In this document: piece by piece, positions 1 through 7,906 of the stretch | How positions within the stretch are numbered: position 1 is the first letter of the stretch | Layout of the letters: each line of letters opens with the position of its first letter | Origin: Rothia mucilaginosa | Lineage (GTDB): Bacteria > Actinomycetota > Actinomycetes > Actinomycetales > Micrococcaceae | NCBI RefSeq assembly: GCF_001548235.1 | Contig: NZ_AP014938.1 | Location: 1,054,001 to 1,118,000 of the forward strand | Length of the DNA: 64,000 nucleotides | Direction: 5' to 3' | Notes under the pieces: model-generated | Databases searched by the model: none | What the model was told of the DNA's origin: nothing | What the model saw: the letters and a program-made list of their open reading frames with translations, nothing else | Made by a program: the position numbers and the translations under genes

Positions 1-1
1 G

Positions 2-2341
2 ATTGAGGACGGCATGAAGCAGATTGCCGACAACGAGAAGAAGCTCGACGACTCACAGGTGCAGATTAGTGCAGGCCAGGAGCAGCTCGCCTCCGCGCAG
101 AAGCAGGTGGACGACGCGCAGGCACAGCTGAAGGACGGCTACGCCCAGGCGGAGGCAGCAGGCTCACCCGCCGCCATGATCGAGCAGCTCAACGCCCAGC
201 AGGCGCAGCTGACCGAACAGCAGAATGCCCTCAATCAGCAGCGCGATACCCTGACTGAGAGCCAGAAGCAGGTTGATGCGGGCCGTGCAGAAATCGCCTC
301 GAAGAAGGACGAGCTGGCTGAGGGTCAGAAGAAGCTGGAGGAGCAGCGCAACCAGTTGCAGAAGACCGAGAATGAGCTGCCGGCGCAGCGTGAGCAGTTG
401 GAGCGTCAGCAGAAGCTCTACGACTTCACCTCCGGCTACCGTATGGTCTCTGAGGATCAGTCGACGGCGATTGCGACGGTCTCGTTTAAGAAGAAGATTT
501 TTGAGGTTCCGTCCGCTGATTTGCAGAAGGTTATGTCTAATATCGAGTCGGCGGACCTGCACGGTGCGACTGTCCAGTTTGACGCGAACCTGAGTGAGTC
601 CGCGCCTGGTGGTGGCTCCCACACCGGTGAAGTTGCGGGTATGGTCATCGCCTTCATCGTGCTGATGGTTATGCTCGGCACCTTCGTGGCTGCTGGCCTG
701 CCGATTCTCATGTCTCTGGTGGGCGTGGTGGTGGGTGTGCTCGGCACGCTCTCGCTGTCTTCTGTTATCCAGATGAGCTCCACCGCCTACACTCTGGGCA
801 TGATGCTTGGCTTGGCGGTTGGTATCGACTATTCGCTGTTCATTCTGAACCGCTACCGCACGAACCTGCTGGACGGCATGCCGAAGGTCCAGGCGATTGC
901 CCTGGCGAATGGTACGAGCGGTAACGCCGTGGTTTTCGCGGCAAGCACCGTGATTATTGCGCTCGTGGCACTGAATGTAACCGGTATTCCTTTCCTGGGC
1001 GTGATGGGTAACGCCGCCGCGTTCTGTGTGGTGGTTGCCGCTCTGATCGCGGTGACTCTTACCCCTGCGGTGCTGTCCCTGGCGGGTACCAAAGTCATGT
1101 CGAAGAAGCTGTGGGCATCCATCGATACCCTGAAGAAGATTGAGGAACGCCGCGCGCAGGATGCCGAGCGCACCGAGAAGCCGAACGGCTGGTTGCGCTT
1201 CGTGCTGGCGCGTCCGCTGCTGACCCTGGTGGCCGGTACGCTGGCGCTGCTGGCGGTTGCCGCACCCATGACGCAGATGCGTCTGGGCCTGCCGGACGCC
1301 TCGAACTACCCCTCCGATAGCGCCGCGTATAAGTCCTACGCTCTCATCAGTGAGAAGTTCGGTGAGGGCATGAGTGCCCCGTTGGTTGCGGTCGCGCACA
1401 CTCCCGCGCATATGAGCGAGGAGCAGGCTCAGCAGGCGCAGATTGATATTGCTACTGCTGTCAAGGAACGCGGCGGCTCGAACGTGCAGGCTGTGGTTCC
1501 CGGCGGTATGACCGATGACCGTACCCTCATGATTTTCCAGGTGATTCCTTCTCACAGTGCAAGCTCCGTGGAGACTGAAGAGCTCGTCCACGAGCTGCGC
1601 TCCGTGACCGTTCCGGTTCAGGGTTCTGAGGTGTCTCTCGGCGTTGCGGGTCAGACCAGCGGCAATATTGACGTCTCCGAGGTGCTTGCCCAGAAGCTGC
1701 CCCTGTACCTGGGCGTGGTGATGGGTCTGTCCTTCCTGGTGCTGATCCTGGTGTTCCGCTCGCTGATGGTTCCGCTCATCGCCTCGCTCGGTTTCCTCTT
1801 CTCGGTGCTGGCGAGCTTCGGCGCCGTGGTGTCGATTTACCAGCTGGGCTTCATGGGTGCCCTCTTCGGTGTGGACCACCCGGGCCCGGTGCTGTCCTTC
1901 TTGCCGACCCTGCTGATTGGTATTCTCTTCGGTCTTGCCATGGATTACCAGATGTTCCTGGTGACCGGCATGCGTGAAGCGTACATGCACGGCAAGGACG
2001 CACGGACTGCTATCGTAATCGGTTATAACCATGCGGTGCGTGTGGTGGTGGCTGCCGCGATCATCATGATTTCGGTGTTTGGTGGCTTCATCTTTGCCGA
2101 ATCGACCATGATCCGCCCGATGGGCTTCGGCCTGGCGTTTGGCGTGCTCGTGGATGCGTTCATTGTGCGCATGACGCTGACCCCGGCGATTATGGCCCTG
2201 CTGGGCGATAAGGCGTGGTGGATGCCGAAGTGGCTGGATCGCCTCACCCCGAATATGGATATTGAGGGCGCCGCGCTGAGCGAGAAGATTCAGCAGGAGC
2301 GCGAGTCTGCCGCTACTGACTCGGGTAACAAACTCGGGTAA
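2..2341 (+). CDS. MMPL family transporter, 5' end outside the window
   Basis: The reading frame is open from the first bases, so this is the C-terminal 779 residues of a longer RND/MMPL membrane transporter. The first ~150 residues are Gln/Lys/Glu-rich and strongly coiled-coil-like; this is the extracytoplasmic insert between TM1 and the first MMPL bundle, as in actinobacterial MMPL and YhgE-like exporters. Two MMPL bundles follow, each with the family signature: LGLAVGIDYSLF in the first and FGLAMDYQMFLV in the second. The Asp-Tyr in each is the usual proton-relay position. MMPL proteins move lipids, siderophores or drugs out of the cell; the substrate cannot be read from sequence. The C-terminus is a short hydrophilic tail. 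It is followed 70 bases later by the fluoride channel genes with no obvious terminator. Confidence 0.9.
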   Translation: MEDGMKQIADNEKKLDDSQVQISAGQEQLASAQKQVDDAQAQLKDGYAQAEAAGSPAAMIEQLNAQQAQLTEQQNALNQQRDTLTESQKQVDAGRAEIASKKDELAEGQKKLEEQRNQLQKTENELPAQREQLERQQKLYDFTSGYRMVSEDQSTAIATVSFKKKIFEVPSADLQKVMSNIESADLHGATVQFDANLSESAPGGGSHTGEVAGMVIAFIVLMVMLGTFVAAGLPILMSLVGVVVGVLGTLSLSSVIQMSSTAYTLGMMLGLAVGIDYSLFILNRYRTNLLDGMPKVQAIALANGTSGNAVVFAASTVIIALVALNVTGIPFLGVMGNAAAFCVVVAALIAVTLTPAVLSLAGTKVMSKKLWASIDTLKKIEERRAQDAERTEKPNGWLRFVLARPLLTLVAGTLALLAVAAPMTQMRLGLPDASNYPSDSAAYKSYALISEKFGEGMSAPLVAVAHTPAHMSEEQAQQAQIDIATAVKERGGSNVQAVVPGGMTDDRTLMIFQVIPSHSASSVETEELVHELRSVTVPVQGSEVSLGVAGQTSGNIDVSEVLAQKLPLYLGVVMGLSFLVLILVFRSLMVPLIASLGFLFSVLASFGAVVSIYQLGFMGALFGVDHPGPVLSFLPTLLIGILFGLAMDYQMFLVTGMREAYMHGKDARTAIVIGYNHAVRVVVAAAIIMISVFGGFIFAESTMIRPMGFGLAFGVLVDAFIVRMTLTPAIMALLGDKAWWMPKWLDRLTPNMDIEGAALSEKIQQERESAATDSGNKLG

Positions 2342-2410
2342 GGGTAAAGTATTTAGTGTGCGCTACGGCGCTCTCTAAAGACTTATGCGATGTGAAAGGG
2401 CAGGTGCACG

Positions 2411-2869
2411 GTGATGAGGAACCGCGCGAGTATCCGACAGGGGATAGGAGGCGTTCTGAATCGTGTGCCTGCCCCTTTTCTTGTCTTCTTGGGTGGCGGT
2501 ACGGGTGCGCTGTGCCGTGTGAACACTCCTGGCGGCGTGCTGGTGGCGAACCTGCTGGGCTCGTTCACGCTGGGTCTGCTGACGGTGGTGTGGAATGCTT
2601 ACGCACGCCGTGATGGTGAGGAGCGGATTCATTCGTTCCGCCTGCTCTTTGGTGCCGGTATGATGGGTGGCTACACGACGTATTCGTCGATTGCGGCGGT
2701 TTTGGCGCAGACGATTTTTCTGCCGTACACGGTGCACGAAGGGTACATGGCGCTTGCTCTTCTGGTGTTGCTTGTGGGTGGTTTGGTTGCCGCCGCGGCG
2801 GGCATGCTGACGGGTCGTTTTGTGGCGTCCCGCCTGGTGCCCGCTCGTGAGGGTGAGGAGGGTCGCTAA
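2411..2869 (+). CDS. crcB: CrcB/Fluc fluoride channel subunit 1
   Basis: A 152-residue protein with about four membrane segments, matching the CrcB/Fluc family that exports fluoride passively as a dual-topology dimer. Visible family motifs are GGGTGALCR (TM1), VANLLGSF (TM2) and GAGMMGGYTTYSS (TM3 break and Phe-box region; the usual form is GGFTTFST). The stretch between TM1 and TM2 is unusually short: only a few residues separate the Arg of GALCR from the GG of GGVLVAN. The motif Asn follows Ala instead of Val. The start is uncertain: GTG at 2411 and ATG at 2414 are weakly supported, while a better GGAGG (2447-2451) lies before GTG 2465, which would give the more typical short N-terminus. 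Its stop overlaps the start of the next crcB gene by one base, so the two are translationally coupled and probably form a heterodimer. Confidence 0.88.
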   Translation: MMRNRASIRQGIGGVLNRVPAPFLVFLGGGTGALCRVNTPGGVLVANLLGSFTLGLLTVVWNAYARRDGEERIHSFRLLFGAGMMGGYTTYSSIAAVLAQTIFLPYTVHEGYMALALLVLLVGGLVAAAAGMLTGRFVASRLVPAREGEEGR

Positions 2870-3321
2870 TGTTTTTCACACTGATGGTTTTCCTCTGCGG
2901 CGGTTTGGGCGCGATGACCCGCTTCTTCGTGGATAAGGCGATGTCGCCTCGCCTGCGTACTGAGTCGTCGATTATTAGCCCGGTGTTCGTCATTAACCTG
3001 GTGGGTTCGTTCCTGTACGGGCTACTGATCATGCCGGTGTCTAATCCGCGCGCGCTGGGGGTACACTATAACGCCACGGAAGAGGTGGCGTTCTGGTGCA
3101 CGGTGATTACGACCGGTCTGCTGGGTGGTTTTACGACGTTCTCGACCGCCATGGTGGAGGCGCTGACCGCCCGCTCTGAGGGTAAGACGGTGAAGTTCCT
3201 GATGCTGTGGCTGGTGCAGGTGCTTGGTGCGATGGTGGCTGCGATTGTGGGTGCACTCTTGTTTGTGTTGCTGTTTGGTCGGTATATTGCGCCGGTGTTC
3301 CCGCCGGATGTTCTGTACTGA
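2869..3321 (+). CDS. crcB: CrcB/Fluc fluoride channel subunit 2
   Basis: A 150-residue, four-TM Fluc subunit with canonical motifs: CGGLGAMTRFF at the N-terminus, FVINLVGSFLYG in TM2 and GLLGGFTTFSTAMVEA in TM3. The Asn of VINxxGS and the TTFST stretch are the known pore residues of the family. The gene starts at an ATG overlapping the TAA of the upstream crcB (TAATG). Paired crcB genes are common in Gram-positive bacteria, where the two antiparallel subunits form one channel. This copy is better conserved than its partner. No terminator is evident after it. Confidence 0.93.
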   Translation: MFFTLMVFLCGGLGAMTRFFVDKAMSPRLRTESSIISPVFVINLVGSFLYGLLIMPVSNPRALGVHYNATEEVAFWCTVITTGLLGGFTTFSTAMVEALTARSEGKTVKFLMLWLVQVLGAMVAAIVGALLFVLLFGRYIAPVFPPDVLY

Positions 3322-3541
3322 TGGCACCGACTGTAAGTGTGCGTTCCGCGTTGGGTGCCGTACAGCTTTTTCACAGTTTCGCTTAGGGTGAGCCATAGGG
3401 CGGTCTTTTACACTGGTGGTGAACGATATGCGGCGGGCATGAACAGGAACCCGCTATATACCACCAAGAATATATGTTGGAACGGGCATATATACAGGTG
3501 GGGTGCCTATATTCACTCTCACGACCTAAGGAACACACAGC

Positions 3542-4183
3542 ATGCAGGAATTACTGAATAAACACATGATTGGCACTTTCGCCATTGAGATTGCGATGCT
3601 CACTATCGTGCTCTCCATCATTGGTTTTATCGGTATGCGCCTGCGTGCCAAGAAGACCGGTCGAGCGCACAGCGTCCGCCAGTACCTGCTGACCGCCTCC
3701 TTCGCGTTGTTCCTTGCCTCGATTCTTTCTTTGACACTAACTCCGATTGGTAGCGCAAATAGCGTCACGAACCCCGAACTCTACTATCCGCGTTTCTATG
3801 TGGGTTGGAGTTGGCAGCAGGCGTGGGATCTGACTAACGGCATGGGTCTGCGCCGCTTCGCAACCACCGTGTATGCGCAGCTCTTCTTCAATATTGCGAT
3901 GTTCATCCCCCTGGGTTTCTTCACTGCGGGCTGCCTGCGTTGGGGTCTGCGCGCCACGGCGCTGAGTGGCTTCGCGCTCTCAAGCTTTATTGAGTTGAGT
4001 CAGCTGACCGGTAACTGGGGTCTGGCGGGCTTCACTTACCGCACCTTTGATGTGGATGACATTATGAATAACACTGCCGGCGCGGTTCTCGGTGCGGTCT
4101 GCATCTGGGTGGTGCGTGCGATTCGGAAGCGCCGCGCGGCTAAGCGTGACCGGGTGCTGGCAATGGCTACTGCCGCCGCGTAG
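3542..4183 (+). CDS. VanZ-like family membrane protein
   Basis: A 213-residue protein with about five hydrophobic segments and the VanZ-like pattern: an LTLTPIG segment near residue 65, NIAMFIPLGFF in the middle, then SSFIELSQL and the FDVDDIMNNTAGAVLGA signature near residue 170. VanZ is linked to low-level teicoplanin resistance, but most VanZ-like proteins have no known function, so I do not infer resistance here. ATG 3542 is preceded by AAGGAA. The 220-base gap before it contains AT-rich sequence (3450-3515) that could hold its promoter. The gene is probably monocistronic; the next gene has its own promoter. Confidence 0.85.
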   Translation: MQELLNKHMIGTFAIEIAMLTIVLSIIGFIGMRLRAKKTGRAHSVRQYLLTASFALFLASILSLTLTPIGSANSVTNPELYYPRFYVGWSWQQAWDLTNGMGLRRFATTVYAQLFFNIAMFIPLGFFTAGCLRWGLRATALSGFALSSFIELSQLTGNWGLAGFTYRTFDVDDIMNNTAGAVLGAVCIWVVRAIRKRRAAKRDRVLAMATAAA

Positions 4184-4196
4184 AAGCCTCTGAATA

Positions 4197-4248
4197 GCAG
4201 ACGTTTTCATAACATGATTGATATAATTCATGTTATGAAAACGTCTGC
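4197..4248 (+). promoter_or_regulatory. Perfect palindrome over a leaderless promoter
   Basis: Two arms of about 22 bases, built around TTTCATAACATGA and its exact complement TCATGTTATGAAA, flank a 10-base centre. The centre contains TATAAT at 4222-4227, an ideal -10 box. The ATG at 4235 follows the -10 by 7 bases, so transcription would begin at or next to the A of the start codon (leaderless mRNA). A repressor bound here would cover the -10 and start site. Autoregulation by the HTH protein encoded immediately downstream is the simplest reading. Confidence 0.75.
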
Positions 4249-4840
4249 TCCTAGTCTCCTTCCTATCTTGCGTAGTGACCTGCAGGGTGAAGTGATGGCA
4301 TTGCTGTTTTCTCACCCTGAGCGGCAGTACACGGTGTCTCAGATTGCCGATGCAACAAGCGCCTCATTGCCGACTGTTTCCCGAGAAGTGAATCGTCTGA
4401 ATCAATCTGGTCTAGTGACTGTCCAGAATGTTGGTAAGGCCCGTATGGTGCAAGCCAAGGTTGATAATCCGGTGGGCCGGGCGATGCGTCAGCTGATTTT
4501 GGTAACTTATGGTCCTGTTCCGGTGCTCCGGGATACTTTGCAGAGTGTTTCCAATATTGAGGGTGCCGCTATTTATGGCTCGTGGGCTAGCCGTCGTTCT
4601 GGAGTGGCTGGGCACGTGCCGAACGATATTGATGTGCTGGTTGTTGGTTCTCCTTCACCTCAGAAGCTATATGAGGCTATTGATGATGCTGAGCAGAAGC
4701 TTGGCTATGAGGTGAACGTGAAGCGGTTATCTCCTGAGGCTTGGAACTCGCAGGATGGCTTCGTGCAGACTGTGCGGTCGCGTCCTATGGAGGTTCTCTT
4801 TGGGCAGCTGGAGGTGAACGATGTCCACGCTGAAGCCTAA
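4235..4840 (+). CDS. HTH-domain nucleotidyltransferase (MNT-type) regulator
   Basis: A 201-residue two-domain protein. Residues ~10-75 form a winged helix of the ArsR/MarR kind (YTVSQIADATSASLPTVSRE is the recognition helix region, followed by LVTVQNVGKARMVQ as the wing). Residues ~85-190 are a minimal nucleotidyltransferase fold: GSWASRRSG then NDIDVLVVG, the GSx...DxD signature of MNT-type enzymes. Similar fusions act as autoregulated DNA-binding proteins, often beside a HEPN partner in toxin-antitoxin-like pairs. The start at 4235 is chosen because it sits 7 bases after a TATAAT -10 box. An in-frame ATG at 4214 lies inside the palindrome upstream of the predicted transcript start. A second strong start signal overlaps its 3' end (4810-4823) but leads to only 11 codons. 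Confidence 0.8.
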   Translation: MKTSAPSLLPILRSDLQGEVMALLFSHPERQYTVSQIADATSASLPTVSREVNRLNQSGLVTVQNVGKARMVQAKVDNPVGRAMRQLILVTYGPVPVLRDTLQSVSNIEGAAIYGSWASRRSGVAGHVPNDIDVLVVGSPSPQKLYEAIDDAEQKLGYEVNVKRLSPEAWNSQDGFVQTVRSRPMEVLFGQLEVNDVHAEA

Positions 4841-4856
4841 ACTGGGACCTTTTTAA
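4821..4856 (+). pseudogene. Remnant start of a lost partner gene (11 codons)
   Basis: Inside the 3' end of the HTH-nucleotidyltransferase gene there is a consensus ribosome site GGAGGTG (4810-4816) five bases before ATG 4821. This is the geometry of a translationally coupled downstream gene. The frame encodes MSTLKPKLGPF and then stops at 4854-4856, before a terminator. HTH-nucleotidyltransferase genes often precede a partner (for example HEPN) gene, so this may be the 5' stump of a deleted partner. It could instead be a chance ribosome site. Confidence 0.35.
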
Positions 4857-4907
4857 GGTGCATTTCCTATCATCACCTCCGAAGCTTCTTCCGTGAGGTA
4901 GACGCAA

Positions 4908-4971
4908 CGAACCCCTCATTTTCATAACCTGACTCGTGTTGTGCAGGTTAAAATGAGGGGTTCGCTGTTTT
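4908..4971. terminator. Bidirectional intrinsic terminator
   Basis: A long stem (left arm 4908-4931, right arm 4944-4964) pairs CGAACCCCTCATTTT with its complement, with a 3-base bulge and an inner AACCTG/CAGGTT stem, followed by CTGTTTTT. It lies between the convergent HTH-nucleotidyltransferase and aquaporin genes. The left arm contains TTTCATAACCTGA, one base different from the operator half-site of the upstream gene. Confidence 0.85.
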
Positions 4972-5011
4972 TAGATGAAACCCTATACAGGGAAGTTCCC
5001 AAACGGGAAGA

Positions 5012-6016
5012 CTACTCGTCGGTCACCCGGTTTACAACACGAGTGCTGCGGTTGCCCTTGACCTCCTCGGGCAGCAGGACCGGCATGGAACCGGTCGGCG
5101 TGTAGGTTGCCGCGCGTGCCGCCGCGGTAGCGTGGGTGTCCTCAAACTCGGGGATGACCTCGGCGCTGGGTGCGCGGTACAGGTGGCTATTAGCCCACCA
5201 CGCGAAGAGCAGAACCACAACCGCCAGGGCACTGGAAACGAACAGCCACGGGCTGAGCTGACCCTCGTAGTAGAGCTTGAAGAACGCGCCGCCCATGAAA
5301 CCGCCGGCAATCGGGCCGCAGATCGGAACCCATGCGTAGAACCAGCGTGAAGTGCCCTTATCGTGGATGGGCAGCAGAGCGTGCATGAGGCGCGGACCGA
5401 AGTCACGGGCGGGGTTCAGTGCGTAACCGGTCTGACCACCCAGACCGATGACGAGCACGGCGACCATGAAACCGAAGGCGAGGGGCTTGAGCACGTCGTT
5501 GAGGTTGAGAGAGAGTTCTACACCGCCGCTGATGGACGGCTTGAAGTTCACACCGGTGTACAGTGCCGAGAAGACCAGCATGAACGTGCCGATCATTTCG
5601 GAGAGGGTGTTGGTGAAGTAGTTATGAATAGCGGGCACGGTGCCGAAAACGCCGAGCTTAATTTTCTTGTCGGCGGTTGCTTTCCAGTGCGGCAGGTAGT
5701 TGAGGTAGACCAGCCCGGCACCAACCATTGCGCCGAGGACCTGGGCGATGATGTAGCCGGGGACTTTCTCCCAGGGGAATTCGCCGTAGGCTGCCAGGCC
5801 GATGGACACGGCGGGGTTGAGGTGGCCGCCGGAGTATGCGTGGGAGGCGTAGACACCGAAGGTGACGGCGAAACCCCATCCGAAGGCGATGGTGAAGAAG
5901 TTGTCGCCGTGGCCTTTGGATCGGCGAAGTTCGACGTTGGCGATGACGCCGCAGCCGATGGTGCACATGATGAGCGTGCCGAAGAATTCGGCGAGGTAGG
6001 GGCTGATGGTGTACAC
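5012..6016 (-). CDS. glpF: Aquaglyceroporin (MIP family)
   Basis: A 334-residue, six-TM major intrinsic protein. Both half-helix motifs are present: HLNPAVS (NPA at residues 67-69) and ALNPARDFGPR (NPA at 201-203). The Asp right after the second NPAR (D205) is the classical mark of glycerol facilitators rather than water-only aquaporins. The protein likely carries glycerol and other small polyols across the cytoplasmic membrane. It has a hydrophilic C-terminal extension of ~55 residues. The start is a GTG at 6016 preceded by AAGGA. It stands alone; no glycerol kinase is adjacent. Confidence 0.9.
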   Translation of the reverse strand: MYTISPYLAEFFGTLIMCTIGCGVIANVELRRSKGHGDNFFTIAFGWGFAVTFGVYASHAYSGGHLNPAVSIGLAAYGEFPWEKVPGYIIAQVLGAMVGAGLVYLNYLPHWKATADKKIKLGVFGTVPAIHNYFTNTLSEMIGTFMLVFSALYTGVNFKPSISGGVELSLNLNDVLKPLAFGFMVAVLVIGLGGQTGYALNPARDFGPRLMHALLPIHDKGTSRWFYAWVPICGPIAGGFMGGAFFKLYYEGQLSPWLFVSSALAVVVLLFAWWANSHLYRAPSAEVIPEFEDTHATAAARAATYTPTGSMPVLLPEEVKGNRSTRVVNRVTDE

Positions 6017-6505
6017 GGGGTGTCCTTCAGGTAGTGAACTGCATGGTGGTGCAGTGCCGAGCGTGAGGGAGGTGTGGTTTTGTGTGGATTATGCCGCCTG
6101 GGTGGCGTGTTTACCCTTTGGCATCTATGGAACCTTGAATCCCCTAGAAGGGCAATACTTTGGTGTTATTTCACCCTTAGACATAAGCGGTTTTTCGGGT
6201 TTTTCGTTTAAAAATAAATGTGGAAAATGAGGGGAAAACCGGGCATAGTCCACACCTTGGACTCGTCCCTCAACTCGCGGTTGAACCCGTGGGTAAATTT
6301 ATGAATAAATCCACGCATAAACTCACGAATAAACCCGTAGATCGATCAACACGTGAACCCCGCCTACACCACCTTCCGCCAGCACAGAATGCCCGGGCGC
6401 CCCATACGGGGGACCCGGGCAGATTCTATGGTTTTCAGGTTGTGGCGGCTTCTGGGCGGCTTGCGCGAGCCGCTGCGCGTGGGCTGTTACGCCCCTACTC
6501 GGTCG
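6017..6505. other. Intergenic region with A-rich direct repeats and a GC hairpin
   Basis: No gene is supported in these 489 bases. The first ~200 bases should contain the aquaporin promoter (minus strand). At 6312-6350 there are three degenerate direct repeats of the type ATAAAyyCACG, one every 11-13 bases. At 6391-6420 a perfect hairpin (GCCCGGG arms plus CCCC/GGGG) lies downstream of the argE-like gene and may be its transcription stop, though it lacks a clear T tract. Confidence 0.5.
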
Positions 6506-7735
6506 CTACTTCGCGCTCGCCCAGTCGAGAATCGCCTCGAAGAAGCGCTCGCATTCGCTCAGCTGCTCCAGCTCAATCCATTCGTTCGGAGTGTGCGCCT
6601 GAGCAATGTCACCGGGGCCACAGATGATGCTCTGCACGCCGGCACGCTGGAACTGGCCCGCCTCCGTGCCGTAGGTGACCTTCTGCGGCACGCCGTCGGT
6701 ACCCAGCCACTCGTGCGCCAGGTGGATGAGCGGCGCGTCATCGGCGGTACCCAGACCCGGTACGGCGGCGAGTAGCTCGTGCTTCACGCCCACGCGGGAG
6801 GTGAGGCTACCGGGCTCCGCGCCGGTCAGCTTCTCGGCGCGTGCGGCGCGCGCCTGCAGATCGGGCAGAATCACCTCCGAAAGCTCACGGTCAATACGCT
6901 CCACAAAAGACTCGGTGGTCACCTGCGGCAGGGTGCGCACATCGTACTCCACGACCGCCTGCTCGGCGACAATGTTGTACTGCAGGCCGCCGGTTGCCAG
7001 GTTCACGCTGCCGGTGGAGTGGGGAATGATGAACGACTCGTCGAACGGGCCTTCTTCTTCCCACTGGTCCGCCATGTCGGTGAAGAAGGTGATGAATTCG
7101 CCGGCTGCGGCGACCGCGTTCACGCCGTGGGTTGCCAGGGAGCCGTGCTTGGGCACGCCGGTGAAGGTGACGCGGCCGCGGTGTGCACCCTTGTGCGCGG
7201 AGATAATGCGCATGCTGGAGGGCTCGCCAACAATTGCGTAGTCGGGGGCGAGGTTGCGGGCCACGAACTCCTCAATGAGGGAGGGCGCACCGACGCAACC
7301 GATTTCTTCATCGTAGGAGAACGCGAAGTGCAGGGGAGTGCGCAGCTTCGCCTCGGCAACGCGCGGCAGCAGCCAGAGCGCGACGGCGAGGAAGCCCTTC
7401 ATATCGCAGACACCGCGGCCGTAGGCGCGGGTACCCTCCACGCGCAGGGTGAACGGGTCGGCGTCCCATGCCTGACCGGCAACGGGCACGACGTCCGTGT
7501 GGCCGGAGAGGATGAGCCCGCCGCGGGTGGTGCCGTCAGCGGCGGGAATGGTGACCAGCAGGTTAGCGCGGGTGCCGTCCTCGTTGTAGGTGCGCACGCC
7601 GCTGTAGCCGTAGCGGGCGAATTCGGCTTCGATGAGCTCAATGAGTTCCAGATTGGAGGTTCCGGAGACGGTGGGGATTGCGATGAGCTTTTCGAGCCAG
7701 GGGAGGGATGCGGGCTGGGTGGTCTGAGCCGTCAT
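6506..7735 (-). CDS. argE: M20 family acetylornithine deacetylase-like peptidase
   Basis: A 409-residue dinuclear-zinc M20 amidohydrolase. Visible metal and catalytic residues are H79 and D81 in SGHTDVVP, D111 in GVCDMKG, the Glu pair E143-E144 in YDEEIGC, VGEP near residue 180 and a late HTPNEW near residue 385. The D-x-x-G-F-L-A context and GTEAGQFQRAG match proteobacterial-type ArgE (N-acetyl-L-ornithine to L-ornithine plus acetate). The specificity call is tentative because actinobacteria usually make ornithine with ArgJ, and this gene is not near other arg genes. A different N-acyl amino acid may be the substrate. ATG 7735 has AGAAGGAA upstream. Confidence 0.82.
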   Translation of the reverse strand: MTAQTTQPASLPWLEKLIAIPTVSGTSNLELIELIEAEFARYGYSGVRTYNEDGTRANLLVTIPAADGTTRGGLILSGHTDVVPVAGQAWDADPFTLRVEGTRAYGRGVCDMKGFLAVALWLLPRVAEAKLRTPLHFAFSYDEEIGCVGAPSLIEEFVARNLAPDYAIVGEPSSMRIISAHKGAHRGRVTFTGVPKHGSLATHGVNAVAAAGEFITFFTDMADQWEEEGPFDESFIIPHSTGSVNLATGGLQYNIVAEQAVVEYDVRTLPQVTTESFVERIDRELSEVILPDLQARAARAEKLTGAEPGSLTSRVGVKHELLAAVPGLGTADDAPLIHLAHEWLGTDGVPQKVTYGTEAGQFQRAGVQSIICGPGDIAQAHTPNEWIELEQLSECERFFEAILDWASAK

Positions 7736-7848
7736 GACTGTTCCTTCTGAGCTGTGTTGGATGCGCCGTGTTGGGGTGCTGTGCGCTGTGTTGGGATGGA
7801 TGCGCTGTGCCGTGTGCCGCGTGCGCTTTTATGTTCAGGGTACGCCGC

Positions 7849-7889
7849 GGGGCGGTATTCGTCGCCTCATGGTCGTCGAATACCGCCCC
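7849..7889. terminator. Intrinsic terminator-like hairpin
   Basis: Perfect 13-base arms GGGGCGGTATTCG (7849-7861) and its complement (7877-7889) lie just past the flavin reductase stop codon on the minus strand. A second smaller GC element follows (7892-7908). The T tract is poor in both directions. Confidence 0.6.
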
Positions 7890-7906
7890 GTGACCCCTGC
7901 GCGGGG

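Noticed and set aside
164-2032. Long minus-strand open frame (622 codons) opposite the MMPL gene
   Set aside because: His/Arg/Gln-rich composition with no family pattern; it is the antisense shadow of a GC-rich coding region.
2342-2410. Fluoride riboswitch upstream of crcB
   Set aside because: Only about 70 bases are available and the crcB motif is not visible.
6220-6627. Plus-strand frame in the gap after the aquaporin
   Set aside because: Runs from intergenic direct repeats into the antisense of the deacetylase gene; no ribosome site and low-complexity product.
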